A stretch of 64,000 nucleotides of DNA from Acidimicrobiia bacterium (GCA_022821685.1 JAJEDD010000041.1:105486-169485), one strand, 5' to 3'. Positions 24,767-34,832 are shown, counted from the stretch's first letter. Notes: generated by a model not told the origin, from the sequence alone. Program-made: numbers and translations.

Positions 24767-27328
24767 ATGACTGATCACGATCGAACCGCGACAGCGACAG
24801 ACATGCTGACCGACTACATCACCGGCGTGCCAGTGAGGGACACGCCCGAAGAGCGCGAAGCGGTCCAGATCATGCTCAGACGCCTGGTCGACGACTTCAA
24901 CTACCCGAAGAGCCACATCCAGAGCCACCCACAGCACCGCGTCCGCAAGTCGCCTTCCGACGCTTCGGGATCCTATCCGGTGGACATCGCCGTGTTCAGC
25001 TCGCCGTCCAAGCAGGAGAGCGAACTCCAGATGATCGTCGAGTGCAAGCGGCCCGACCGATCCGACGGCCTCGCACAACTCCAGATCTACATGGAGATGT
25101 CAGCCGCCCACATCGGTGTCTGGTTCAACGGTCTGGATCATGTCTACCTGCGCAAGATCGTGTCGCAAGACGGCACACGAGCGTTCGAGGAGATCCCCAA
25201 CATCCCACGCTTCGGCCAGAGCATCAAGGAGATCGGCAGACACCTGCGCCGCGACCTACAGCCGAGCCGGAATCTCAAGGCGATATTCGCCGACCTGCGC
25301 AATCATCTGGCCGGCAACGTCGCTGGAATCACGAGGGATGTCGCGCTCGCTGAGCAGGTGCTCAACATCGTGTTCTGCAAGCTCTATGACGAACTCAACA
25401 CGGCACCGAGCGAAGTGGTGTCATTCAGGGCCGCTGCCGGCGAGACCGAACAGGAGGTGTCGACACGCGTCCGCGGGCTCTTCAACCAAGTCGTGGCCAA
25501 GTACAGCGATGTCTTCGACAGCCGCACCAGCCTCGATGTCGACGCAGCGAGCCTGGCCCATATCGTGGGCGAGCTACAGAACTACTCGCTGATGGACTCC
25601 GACCGCGATGCTGTCGCAGAGGCCTTCGAAGTATTCGTCGGGCCCACGCTGAGGGGTGCAGAGGGCCAGTTCTTCACTCCGCGCAATGTGGTAAAGATGG
25701 TCACAGACATGCTCGCCCCGCAGCCGGGGGAGACGATCATCGACCCGGCCTGCGGCTCGGGCGGGTTCCTGATCAGAGCCCTCGAAGCCGTCTGGGCCGC
25801 CTTGGATGCACGAGGGGCCGCAAAAGGGTGGTCCGACGCGGTGCTCGAACGAGAACGTCGGGAGGTCGCCACACGGTGTCTGCGGGGCATCGACAAAGAC
25901 ACCTTCCTTGCGAAGGTCACCAAGGCGTACATGGCGATCATGGGCGACGGCCGAGGCGGAGTCTTCTGCGCCAACTCGCTGGAGCCGCCTCAGCAATGGG
26001 GCGAGCGGCACCGCGAGAGCATCAAGCTCGGCACCTTCGACGTTGTAGTGACCAATCCGCCGTTCGGGAGCAAGATCAAGATCAGCGACAAGCACACAAT
26101 CGAGCAATTTGAACTCGGTCACAAATGGGCCAGCGGACGGACCGGCGAGCCCCGGATCACCGACGATCTCCACGCCGATAGACCACCGCAGATCCTCTTC
26201 CTCGAGCGGTGCGTCGAGCTTCTGCGACCCGGTGGCCGTCTCGGAATCATCTTGCCCGAGAGCATGGTCGGCAATCCTTCGTATCGGCCCGTCAGGCAAT
26301 GGCTAGCCGACCGGATGGCAATACGTGCCGTTGTCGCCCTGCCCGAGTCGCTGTTCAAGACGAGTGGCAAAGGCGGCACCCATACGAAGGTCTGCGCTGT
26401 CGTTGCCATCAAGAAGGGGGGTGAGGAGACCCACCCTGGGGAGGAGGAGAGACTGTTCCTGTCGGACGTCCGCTGGTGCGGCCACGACTCCCGCGGGAAC
26501 CCGACAATCAGAATTGCCGACGGCGAGGCCCGTGTCCTCGACGAGGTTCCCTCGGTCGCGCCCCTGTTTCTTCGGCACGCGCAGGGCGAAGCGCTACCGC
26601 CAAGCAGACTCGCCCACCAACTTGGCCGCAGCCGGATCCGCTCCCAGATCTACGTGCCGAAGTACTACGATCCCAGACTCCGGTCGGCTGCGACTCGGCT
26701 TAGCTCCACGCACGAACTGCTTCGGATCGGAGATCTAGCCGAATCGGGCTTGCTGGATGTCGGCACCGGGGTCGAGCCCGGCAAGATGGCCTACGGCACG
26801 GGGCCGATCCCCTTCATCAGGACCTCCGACATCTCGAACTGGGAGATCAAGGCCGACCCCAAACACTGCGTCAGCCAGTCGGTATACCGACAGCACCAAC
26901 CAAAATGCGAGGTACATCCCGGTGACATCTTGATGGTTCGAGATGGGACCTACCTCGTTGGAACCTCGGCTCTCATCACCGAGCACGACGGGCCAATGCT
27001 GTTCCAGAGCCACATATTTCGGCTCCGGCTCAACGACACTTCAACAATCGACCCGTACCTGCTCTTCGCCGCCCTCAACTCAGAGTTCGTCATGCAGCAG
27101 GTCCGCGCCCTCCAGTTCACCCAAGACATCATCGACACCCTCGGCAACAGGGTCAACGAGATCGAGATCGCTCTACCGCAGGATCCGACCGACCGTGCCT
27201 GCCTCACTCAGACGATCAAGGAGATCGTCGACGAGCGCGCCCGGCTTCGATCGCTAACGGCTGGCCTGGCCGCGACGATCGCAGCCGGATACGACGAGGC
27301 ATCCGATGACCGCACGTCCATACGCTGA
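24767..27328 (+). CDS. fused nuclease-like / N6-adenine methylase / specificity protein
   Basis: This 853-residue protein joins three parts. Residues about 60-150 resemble the HsdR N-terminal PD-(D/E)xK domain, with an Asp in PVDIAVF and the ECK of MIVECKRPD. Residues about 300-560 form an HsdM-type N6-adenine methyltransferase with motif I DPACGSGGF (about 326-334) and motif IV NPPF (about 430). Residues about 640-850 resemble an HsdS half (IPFIRTSDISNWEI, QFTQDIIDTLGNRV), giving DNA specificity. The plan is that of a single-chain type IIG/I-like system; no HsdR motor is encoded nearby. It may protect host DNA and mark targets for the adjacent helicase. AAAGGG precedes the ATG. Confidence 0.8.
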   Translation: MTDHDRTATATDMLTDYITGVPVRDTPEEREAVQIMLRRLVDDFNYPKSHIQSHPQHRVRKSPSDASGSYPVDIAVFSSPSKQESELQMIVECKRPDRSDGLAQLQIYMEMSAAHIGVWFNGLDHVYLRKIVSQDGTRAFEEIPNIPRFGQSIKEIGRHLRRDLQPSRNLKAIFADLRNHLAGNVAGITRDVALAEQVLNIVFCKLYDELNTAPSEVVSFRAAAGETEQEVSTRVRGLFNQVVAKYSDVFDSRTSLDVDAASLAHIVGELQNYSLMDSDRDAVAEAFEVFVGPTLRGAEGQFFTPRNVVKMVTDMLAPQPGETIIDPACGSGGFLIRALEAVWAALDARGAAKGWSDAVLERERREVATRCLRGIDKDTFLAKVTKAYMAIMGDGRGGVFCANSLEPPQQWGERHRESIKLGTFDVVVTNPPFGSKIKISDKHTIEQFELGHKWASGRTGEPRITDDLHADRPPQILFLERCVELLRPGGRLGIILPESMVGNPSYRPVRQWLADRMAIRAVVALPESLFKTSGKGGTHTKVCAVVAIKKGGEETHPGEEERLFLSDVRWCGHDSRGNPTIRIADGEARVLDEVPSVAPLFLRHAQGEALPPSRLAHQLGRSRIRSQIYVPKYYDPRLRSAATRLSSTHELLRIGDLAESGLLDVGTGVEPGKMAYGTGPIPFIRTSDISNWEIKADPKHCVSQSVYRQHQPKCEVHPGDILMVRDGTYLVGTSALITEHDGPMLFQSHIFRLRLNDTSTIDPYLLFAALNSEFVMQQVRALQFTQDIIDTLGNRVNEIEIALPQDPTDRACLTQTIKEIVDERARLRSLTAGLAATIAAGYDEASDDRTSIR

Positions 27329-27344
27329 TCAACCGGCGGCGCGC

Positions 27345-27366
27345 GCCAGCCACAGTTCATGCTGGC
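27345..27366. terminator. weak inverted repeat between convergent genes
   Basis: GCCAGC (27345-27350) and GCTGGC (27361-27366) can pair around a 10-base loop between the methylase stop and the trpC stop. It could act in both directions but has no T run. Confidence 0.3.
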
Positions 27367-27424
27367 CAGACTTACGCAAGATCACCCCCGGAGGAGCTGT
27401 GGAGCCCAGTCCTATCGCAATCCT

Positions 27425-28171
27425 CTAACCAGCAAGCACTGGTTCGTGTTGCCAGAGCTGGCGCAACGCCGTAACCGGGTCTTGCGCCGTGATCAGCGCT
27501 TCGCCGATCAGCGCTGCGTCGTACCCAGCGTCTTCGACAGCGTGCAATGGCGTCCCGCCAACCACTCCGATGCCAGAGGCCGCGACCTTGACTATTTTCG
27601 GATCCATTTGACCGAACATGCGGCTCATCTCAACGGCCTTGCCGTAGTCGACCGTGAACCTGAGAGCCTTCGGATCGTTGCGCTGATTGACCGCGATCAT
27701 GTAGGCGCCCTGCTCGACGGCAACTTCGAGTTCTTGTTCTGTGCGCACTTCCGTGAGCACATCGATCCCGAGCGTGAGGGCGAGATCCTGAAGAGGTCTG
27801 ATCGCTTCGGCACCGACATCCGCCAGAATCAGCAGCAGAGCATCCGCGCCCATCGCGTGCGTCTCGTGAACATCCTGCGCCGTGCACAGAAAGTCCTTGC
27901 GGAGCACGGGAATGTCAGCTGCGGATCGTGCCTCCCGTAGATCCTGAGCCGATCCGCCGAAACGTCGCCCATCAGTGAGCACGGAAATGCAAGCAGCGCC
28001 TCCGGCCTCATAGGCCCGAGCGAACGACGCTGGATCGGCGTCCACGCGCAAAGCGCCCTTGGACGGAGAACGCCGCTTGATCTCTGCGATGATCGAGATG
28101 CCATCAGCCGTGAGCGCGTCCCGGAACCGATGGCCGACGCTGACAGGCTGATGCCACGAGGCGCGGGACAT
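27425..28171 (-). CDS. trpC: indole-3-glycerol phosphate synthase-like protein
   Basis: This 248-residue (beta/alpha)8 protein closes the indole ring in tryptophan synthesis. Most catalytic residues are recognisable: Glu and Lys of IIAEIKRRSPSKG, Lys of VLRKDF, Glu of VLTEVRTEQE, and Asn/Arg of VNQRND. The Glu of the usual ESG motif is Ala here (VAASGI). The N-terminal helix of about 40 residues is shortened. It stands alone with no other trp gene in the window and faces the defence genes. It could be a housekeeping copy, a specialised paralogue, or cargo of the island. Confidence 0.85.
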   Translation of the reverse strand: MSRASWHQPVSVGHRFRDALTADGISIIAEIKRRSPSKGALRVDADPASFARAYEAGGAACISVLTDGRRFGGSAQDLREARSAADIPVLRKDFLCTAQDVHETHAMGADALLLILADVGAEAIRPLQDLALTLGIDVLTEVRTEQELEVAVEQGAYMIAVNQRNDPKALRFTVDYGKAVEMSRMFGQMDPKIVKVAASGIGVVGGTPLHAVEDAGYDAALIGEALITAQDPVTALRQLWQHEPVLAG

Positions 28172-28474
28172 AGTTACTCGAATCTCATACCTACGGAGCG
28201 TGCGAAGTGCAGGAGAAAGTAGACCCGAATGGGCCAGAACGCAACTTCACGCTAAATGACACCATGAGAAGTTAAATTACGCCACTGTAGGCCGAGTATC
28301 CGTTGGATGGAGGGGGATGATGCATGACGAATCTCTCCTGGGCCTACGGGCCTGTCGCGTTATGAGCGGTGGGACTGTCGCTCTGTGCTCAACAATCATC
28401 GCACGTAGATGCGCGGAAATCGCGCATCCGGACTCTAGTGGTCGAGGCCCGGAAGCCAAACGCTGACGAGCGGC
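28172..28474. other. intergenic region upstream of trpC
   Basis: About 300 bp without a supportable gene. It must hold the trpC promoter. AACTTC (28243-28248) and GAAGTT (28268-28273) form a spaced inverted repeat that could be an operator. Nothing else is clear. Confidence 0.4.
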
Positions 28475-28680
28475 TTAGGCCTGCTGGACCTTGAACTCTA
28501 TGTCGATGTCAGCGGGGGCTTCGAGTCGCTGGAGGGTGTCCACGGTCTTCTTGGGCGGCTCGAGGATGTCGAGCCGCCGCTTGTGGGATGTGCATCTCGA
28601 AGTGATCGCGCGAGTCCTTCGCCAGAACCTCGCAGCTACTCGATGATCTTGATGACCGAGCCGGCGCCGACATCAGTTCC
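28475..28680 (-). pseudogene. degenerate copy of the tuf end and rpsJ end
   Basis: This stretch is a diverged copy of 30173-30325 plus the end of tuf at 30509-30545. On the minus strand it reads the last residues of EF-Tu ([10 protein letters not shown] then a stop), a deletion of the rpsJ start, and then the S10 C-terminal region. One extra base (GTGGGATG at 28609-28616, against GTGGATG in rpsJ) shifts the frame after HFEMHI. The frame then resumes as S10 ([17 protein letters not shown]) and ends KVQQA and TAA. It is a scar of a former tuf-rpsJ junction. Confidence 0.85.
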
Positions 28681-28700
28681 GCGGCTACGGCAGCGGCGCC

Positions 28701-28763
28701 ATTTATGCGGACTTTGGGCGTTTATGTATGGATCGGACATAAAGGCAGAAACTCCGCATAAAT
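28701..28763. repeat. nested inverted repeats upstream of the ATPase gene
   Basis: An outer pair ATTTATGCGGA (28701-28711) and TCCGCATAAAT (28753-28763) is perfect over 11 bp. Inside it TTTATGT (28721-28727) and ACATAAA (28737-28743) form a second pair. The set ends 17 bases before the ATPase start. An operator, a cruciform promoter, or a leader is possible; an autoregulatory site is my preferred reading. Confidence 0.6.
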
Positions 28764-28780
28764 CGGACTAGGCTCGCTGT

Positions 28781-29965
28781 ATGGATCCGGTGCTGAACCC
28801 GTACAGCCCTGGCGCTGGGAACACCCCTCGCTACCTCGTCGGCCGAGACACCGATCTGCGGGCGTTCGAGATCGCCGTTCGACGGATCGCGTTGGGTCGC
28901 CACGACCGCAGCGTCATCGTCACAGGGCTGCGCGGCGTCGGAAAGACCGTGCTGCTGCGCGAGTACGGGCGCATCGCCCAAGGCGAGGGATGGATCCACG
29001 AGCATGTCGAGGCTAGAGAGGGCACGGACTTTGTTCGAGTGGCCGCCGAGATGGTGCGCCGCACCGTGTTGCGGCTCTCGATGACGAAGCGCCTCGCTGC
29101 TCAAGCCGGTCGAGTAGCCGGAGTGCTGAAGGCGTTCCAGGTGCGGTGGAACCTCCCCGACGGCGGAGACATGACCGTCGGCGTGGACCCGTTGCTGGGA
29201 ACTGCTGATTCCGGGCTCCTCGACCGCGATCTGGCAAGTCTGTTCAATGAGACAGGGCAACTCGCACAGAACCACGGAGGTGGCGTGCTGCTGACCGTGG
29301 ACGAAATGCAGTTCCTGCCCAGGGACCACTTCACTGCGCTGATCATGGGACTGCACGAGGTGTCGCAGCTGAACCTGCCGGTCGTGGTGGCGGGCGCCGG
29401 CCTGCCCTCTCTGCTGTCGCTGGCCGGCGATGCCCGATCGTACGCCGAGCGGTTGCTCGACTTCAGGACCGTCGGACGCCTCAGCCCCGAGGGAAGCGCC
29501 GCCGCACTCGTCGGGCCCGCCGATGCGGAGGGCGTGCAGTGGACGGTCGAGGCCCTGGATCGCATCGTCGAACTGACCGACGGATACCCCTACTTCCTGC
29601 AGGAGTTCGGCAAGCAAGCCTGGACGGTGGCCGAAGGGCCCGACGAGATCACCGAGGACGACGTGGATATGGCCGTCCCTCTGGCAACAGAGGAACTTGA
29701 CCGCGGCTTCTTCCGGGTGCGATTCGACCGCACCACCGACACCGAGCGTGCGTACCTGGAGGCGATGGCCCGGGCCGGGGGAAGCGAGTGCGCCTCAGGC
29801 GCCGTGGCCCGAGCGCTGGGCAAGACGACCACGGGGGCCGCCCAGACGCGCGACGCACTCATCCGTCGAGGATTGTGCTTCTCGCCGCGGCATGGAGTGA
29901 TCGCCTTCACCGTGCCGATGTTCGACCAGTACCTGCGTCGGCGCTCCGAGCTCCGGCGGGGCTAA
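28781..29965 (+). CDS. orphan AAA (AAA_16/STAND-like) ATPase
   Basis: This 394-residue P-loop ATPase has Walker A GLRGVGKTVLL (about 48-58), a Walker B region GVLLTVDEMQF (about 168-178) and a sensor-like VVVAGAGLPSL. The last 100 residues resemble a winged-helix lid. Families of this shape serve as mobile-element or defence ATPases; its target is unknown. There is no clear ribosome site, and nested inverted repeats lie just upstream. Its TAA stop forms one half of the target-site duplication of MITE copy 2. Confidence 0.75.
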   Translation: MDPVLNPYSPGAGNTPRYLVGRDTDLRAFEIAVRRIALGRHDRSVIVTGLRGVGKTVLLREYGRIAQGEGWIHEHVEAREGTDFVRVAAEMVRRTVLRLSMTKRLAAQAGRVAGVLKAFQVRWNLPDGGDMTVGVDPLLGTADSGLLDRDLASLFNETGQLAQNHGGGVLLTVDEMQFLPRDHFTALIMGLHEVSQLNLPVVVAGAGLPSLLSLAGDARSYAERLLDFRTVGRLSPEGSAAALVGPADAEGVQWTVEALDRIVELTDGYPYFLQEFGKQAWTVAEGPDEITEDDVDMAVPLATEELDRGFFRVRFDRTTDTERAYLEAMARAGGSECASGAVARALGKTTTGAAQTRDALIRRGLCFSPRHGVIAFTVPMFDQYLRRRSELRRG

Positions 29966-30115
29966 GAGGCCGAGCGAATAGGCGAGCGATTCCGGCCCAT
30001 ACGGGCGAGGCCGTGGGCTGTGTTGTCGGGGTTTGGGCGGCCCGTGAGCGCAACGAACAAGAGCGGGAAATACCCCGTCGCGGTGCGAAGGGCTCTCAAC
30101 TATTTGCGCGCCCTC
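29966..30115 (+). mobile_element. MITE copy 2, complete, beside the ATPase stop
   Basis: This is the best-preserved copy (150 bp). It begins GAGGCCGAGCGAATAGGCGA and its other end, read in reverse complement, begins GAGGGCGCGCAAATAGTTGA; these are imperfect terminal inverted repeats. TAA flanks both ends (29963-29965 and 30116-30118). The core GGGCGGCCCGTGAGCGC is present. The left TAA is also the ATPase stop codon. Confidence 0.8.
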
Positions 30116-30169
30116 TAAAGCTGACCGCGGCGGGTCGGCCGTCCACAGAACTGCCGTCCCGCAGGGAAC

Positions 30170-30490
30170 CTAGGCCTGCTGGACTTTCAGCTCTATGTCT
30201 ACGCCGGCAGGGACTTCTAGGCGCTGGAGGGTGTCCACCGTCTTCTTGGACGGCTCGAGGATGTCGAGCAGCCGCTTGTGGATGTGCATCTCGAAGTGCT
30301 CGCGGGAGTCCTTGTCCTTGAACGGCGACCGCACGACCGTGTAGCGATGCTTCTCGGTGGGCAGCGGCACCGGTCCGCTGAAGTCGGCCTGGGTCCGCTT
30401 GACCGTCTCGACGATCTTCTTGGTGGACTGGTCGAGGATCTCGTGATCGTAGGCCTTGAGCCTGATCCGGACCTTGTGCTTGGCCGCCAC
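30170..30490 (-). CDS. rpsJ: 30S ribosomal protein S10
   Basis: The 106-residue S10 also serves in NusB-dependent antitermination. [20 protein letters not shown] and [19 protein letters not shown] are diagnostic. The start is GTG 30490, 18 bases after tuf. It normally begins the S10 operon with rplC next. Here rplC is 15.4 kb away, so rpsJ is now the last gene of the str unit. Confidence 0.97.
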   Translation of the reverse strand: MAAKHKVRIRLKAYDHEILDQSTKKIVETVKRTQADFSGPVPLPTEKHRYTVVRSPFKDKDSREHFEMHIHKRLLDILEPSKKTVDTLQRLEVPAGVDIELKVQQA

Positions 30491-30508
30491 CGCGAGACCC
30501 CCGTGCCG

Positions 30509-31696
<1,188 letters not shown>

Positions 31697-31736
31697 GGGT
31701 GTTTCCTCTTGTGGTCGGGTGGTTGAGGACTTCGGA

Positions 31737-33821
31737 TCACTCGCCGCGTACGCGGGCGACGATCTCTGTCTGGACGCCCGCGGGGGTGGGCTGGTACGAG
31801 TCGAACTGCATCGTGTACGTCGCTCGCCCCTGCGTGCGTGATCGAAGGTCGGTACTGTATCCGAACATCTCCGCAAGCGGCACCTGCGCGCCGATCACCT
31901 GGTTGGCGCCCCGCCGCTCGGTGCCCCGCACCTGGCCGCGGCGCGCGTTGAGGTCGCCGACCACATCGCCGAGGTAGTCGTCGGGGGTGACTATCTCCAC
32001 CGACATCACCGGCTCAAGCAGCACCGGCTTGGCCCGCGGCGCCACCTCGCGGAACCAGCCGCCGCCCGCGATCTTGAACGCCATCTCCGAGGAATCCACG
32101 TCGTGGGTGCGCCCGTCGGTGAGGGTGACCTTCACGTCCACCGTGGGGAAACCGGCCAGCACTCCGTTGCTCATGGCCTCGCGGATGCCCTCGTCGACCG
32201 GCTTGATGAACTCGCGGGGAATGGCCCCGGCCCGGATGGTGCTCTCGAAGGCGTACTGGCCGCCCGGATTGGGCTCGATGGTGGCGGTGACCACCGCGAA
32301 CTGGCCCGAGCCGCCCGTCTGCTTCTTGTGGACGAAGGTGTGGCCGGTCACCGCCGCGGCCAGCGTCTCGCGGTAGGCGACCTGGGGCTTGCCCACGTTG
32401 GCCTGCACGTTGAACTCCCGCATCATGCGGTCCACCAGCACCTCGAGGTGGAGCTCGCCCATGCCGGCGATGATGGTCTGGGCGGTGTCGGCGTCGGTGC
32501 GCACCCTGAAGGTCGGATCCTCCTCCGACAGGGCGGTCAGGGCCTTGGACATCTTGTCCTGATCGGCCTTCGACCTCGGCTCCACCGCCACGTCGATCAC
32601 CGGATCGGGAAAGTCGAGATCCTCCAGGGCGATGGGGTGGGCGGGATCGCACAGCGTGTCGCCGGTGCGGCAGTCCTTGAGCCCGATGGCGGCGGCGATG
32701 TCGCCCGCTGCTGCCGAGTCGAGGTCGACGCGGTCGTTGGCGTGCATCTCGAGGATGCGGCCGATCCGCTCGGTGCGCCCGGTGCGGGAGTTGAGCACCT
32801 GGGCGCCCTTGGCCAGCGTGCCGCTGTAGACGCGGAAGTAGGTGAGCTTGCCCACATGGGGGTCGGTGGCAATCTTGAAGGCCAGCGCGGCCAGCGGCTC
32901 GGAGTCGTCGGCCGACCGGGAGGCCTCGGCTCCCGAGCGGGGCTCGACGCCGGTCACCGCGGCCACGTCGCTGGGCGCCGGCAGGTAGTCGACCACCGCG
33001 TCGAGCAGGGCCTGCACGCCCTTGTTCTTGAAGGCCGAGCCGTTGAGCACCGGCACCAGGCCGCCGCTGATGGTTCCGGCCCGGATGGCGGCAGAGATCT
33101 CGGCGGGGCTGATTTCTTCGTCCTCGAGGAACTTCTCGAGCAGGGTCTCGTCGTAGTCGGAAAGGGTCTCGAGCAGGTCGTGGCGGTAGAGCTCGGCCTC
33201 CTCGGCCATGTCGTCGGGAACGTCGGTCTCGGTCCAAGTCACCCCGAGGTCCTCGCCGGACCAGATGCGGGCCCTCATGCGCACCAGGTCGACGATGCCC
33301 CGGTAGTCGGACTCGGCGCCGATGGGGAGCTGCACCACCGCCAGCCGCTCGGTCAGGCGCTCGGATATCGAGTCGAGCACGGTGTGGAAGTCGGCTCCGG
33401 TGCGGTCCATCTTGTTGACGAAGCAGAGCCTGGGAACGCCGTAGCGGTCGGCCTGGCGCCACACCGTCTCGGTCTGGGGCTCCACCCCGGCCACGCCGTC
33501 GAACACGGCCACCGCGCCGTCGAGCACCCGCAGCGAGCGCTCCACCTCCACCGTGAAGTCCACATGGCCCGGCGTGTCGATGATGTTGATGCGGTGGTCT
33601 CGCCAGATGCAGTGGGTGGCCGCCGAGGTGATGGTGATGCCCCGCTCCTGCTCCTGGGCCATCCAGTCCATGGTGGCCGCGCCGTCGTGGACCTCGCCGA
33701 TCTTGTAGTTGCGGCCCGTGTAGTAGAGGATCCGCTCGGTGGTGGTGGTCTTGCCCGCGTCGATGTGGGCCATGATCCCGATGTTCCGGGTCGCAGACAG
33801 GGGGTGTCGTTCTGCGGGCAT
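31737..33821 (-). CDS. fusA: elongation factor G
   Basis: The 694-residue translocase has [19 protein letters not shown] (P-loop at 18-25), [17 protein letters not shown] and NKMDRTG. The C-terminal domains include the conserved [14 protein letters not shown]. It is separated from rpsG by a 1.1-kb insert of decayed genes, so it probably depends on its own leader or on read-through. Confidence 0.98.
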   Translation of the reverse strand: MPAERHPLSATRNIGIMAHIDAGKTTTTERILYYTGRNYKIGEVHDGAATMDWMAQEQERGITITSAATHCIWRDHRINIIDTPGHVDFTVEVERSLRVLDGAVAVFDGVAGVEPQTETVWRQADRYGVPRLCFVNKMDRTGADFHTVLDSISERLTERLAVVQLPIGAESDYRGIVDLVRMRARIWSGEDLGVTWTETDVPDDMAEEAELYRHDLLETLSDYDETLLEKFLEDEEISPAEISAAIRAGTISGGLVPVLNGSAFKNKGVQALLDAVVDYLPAPSDVAAVTGVEPRSGAEASRSADDSEPLAALAFKIATDPHVGKLTYFRVYSGTLAKGAQVLNSRTGRTERIGRILEMHANDRVDLDSAAAGDIAAAIGLKDCRTGDTLCDPAHPIALEDLDFPDPVIDVAVEPRSKADQDKMSKALTALSEEDPTFRVRTDADTAQTIIAGMGELHLEVLVDRMMREFNVQANVGKPQVAYRETLAAAVTGHTFVHKKQTGGSGQFAVVTATIEPNPGGQYAFESTIRAGAIPREFIKPVDEGIREAMSNGVLAGFPTVDVKVTLTDGRTHDVDSSEMAFKIAGGGWFREVAPRAKPVLLEPVMSVEIVTPDDYLGDVVGDLNARRGQVRGTERRGANQVIGAQVPLAEMFGYSTDLRSRTQGRATYTMQFDSYQPTPAGVQTEIVARVRGE

Positions 33822-33929
33822 TGCGGGCTTCCTGCGGTGATTCGGGACCGGCGTGGGGGCGGGTCGGCCTGTTGCGGGCTGCGGCGTCGACGTGATCCGA
33901 GTCGCCTCACGAGCGCCAACAAACCGGAA

Positions 33930-33962
33930 CCGGGCCCCAAGGCCCGGCCACCCAACATTCTA
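33930..33962 (-). promoter_or_regulatory. fusA leader hairpin and possible -10 box
   Basis: CCGGGCC-CCAA-GGCCCGG (33930-33947) is a perfect 7-bp hairpin about 110 bases upstream of the fusA ATG. On the minus strand TAGAAT (33962-33957) lies just upstream of it and could be a -10 element, though no good -35 is visible. The rest of 33822-34048 shows no gene. Confidence 0.35.
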
Positions 33963-34048
33963 CGCACCCGCGACGCCATTCGCGCGCCACCCATTCTCGC
34001 CATATTCACGGTTCCAGCGTGTTCAGGGTCCTAGCGCCGCCACCGGCA

Positions 34049-34426
34049 CTATGGCGATGCCCTCGTCCTCACGAGCGATGCGCAGCCCATGAACTCGGGC
34101 GCCTCGGCTAGCCGACGGGGGCCGACTCGCAGGACTCCGGTGGCGATGGACGGGTCGCACAGGAAGCGTTTGGGCCGAGAGCGCATGGCCTGCTTAGCGG
34201 CGGGCTGGAACCCCCAAGGCCAGCAGTCCTCACACAGCAACACTCGCTCGAACGCATGAAGGAACGCTGGCAGCGTCTTGCGATCGAGCGGGGAGGCCTG
34301 CTCTCCCGCGGCGGTGTCGCGAGCCAGTGCGCTCACCGACGCCGAGGTCCCGATGTTGCGGGCGAATGACCGCAGCACCAGCCGAGCGGTGTCGACGCTG
34401 CGATACGGCGCGGTGTCGGCACCCAA
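34049..34426 (-). pseudogene. remnant of a DUF4143-type ATPase
   Basis: The reading frame resembles the C-terminal DUF4143 domain of AAA_14-type ATPases: an ARLVLRSFARNIGTSASVS block, LDRKTLPAFLHAFERVLLCE, then RSRPKRFLCDPSIATGVLRV. No Walker motifs remain upstream, and the similarity stops abruptly after PEFMG, so both ends are missing. These ATPases often travel with toxin-antitoxin genes, as here. Function is presumably lost. Confidence 0.6.
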
Positions 34427-34435
34427 TATATTGGG
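34422..34435. repeat. 14-bp perfect palindrome CCCAATATATTGGG
   Basis: This AT-rich palindrome stands out in a GC-rich region, exactly between the DUF4143 remnant and the antitoxin-like gene. It may be an old operator or a recombination junction. Confidence 0.45.
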
Positions 34436-34456
34436 GGGCGAGCACCAGATCTGTGT

Positions 34457-34831
34457 TCAGCCGGAAGCGCTGCTCAACGTTTCGGCCATCGGATCGGTGA
34501 CCGCGCAATCGTCATCGCGAACCGCGCTGACTTGCAAGACGAGACCCTCGTGACGTAGTAGGCAGGCGATGACCTCAAGCAGGTCACTGGCACGCGAATC
34601 GCCGTCTGGACCGAACATATGAGTCACGCTCTCCGCCGACCTGCCCGTCATGACGCCGAGCTTCTCGAATCCGACGGTAACGATGACGTAGTCGCGCAGT
34701 GACCTCTTGGCGACCCCGACCTCCCCAGCAAGCAGGTGCTCCAACCCACCGGTCAGGAGATACCCCCGAAATTCAGGATCGCGGCGGGCCCGGGCATGCA
34801 CAGTCTCCTTATGGTCAAGGGTCAGCGCCAT
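34457..34831 (-). CDS. HigA/XRE-like antitoxin
   Basis: The 124-residue protein starts MALTLDHKETVHARARRDPE. It continues in the pattern of small HTH antitoxins paired with HigB/RelE toxins (LRDYVIVTVGFEKLG, GRSAESVTHMFGPDG). The helix-turn-helix would lie around residues 60-90. The start ATG 34831 sits two bases after the stop of a toxin remnant, the usual toxin-antitoxin order. With the toxin truncated it may survive only as a relic or a repressor. Confidence 0.65.
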   Translation of the reverse strand: MALTLDHKETVHARARRDPEFRGYLLTGGLEHLLAGEVGVAKRSLRDYVIVTVGFEKLGVMTGRSAESVTHMFGPDGDSRASDLLEVIACLLRHEGLVLQVSAVRDDDCAVTDPMAETLSSASG

Positions 34832-34832
34832 G

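Noticed and set aside
16406-27328. Calling the island DISARM
   Set aside because: No separate DrmB, no PLD-type DrmC and no SNF2-type DrmD are present; the helicase and DUF1998 parts are in one chain next to a DruH-sized partner.
24767-27328. Calling the locus a complete type I restriction system
   Set aside because: There is no HsdR motor subunit, and methylase and specificity parts are one protein. The DUF1998 helicase is not HsdR-like.
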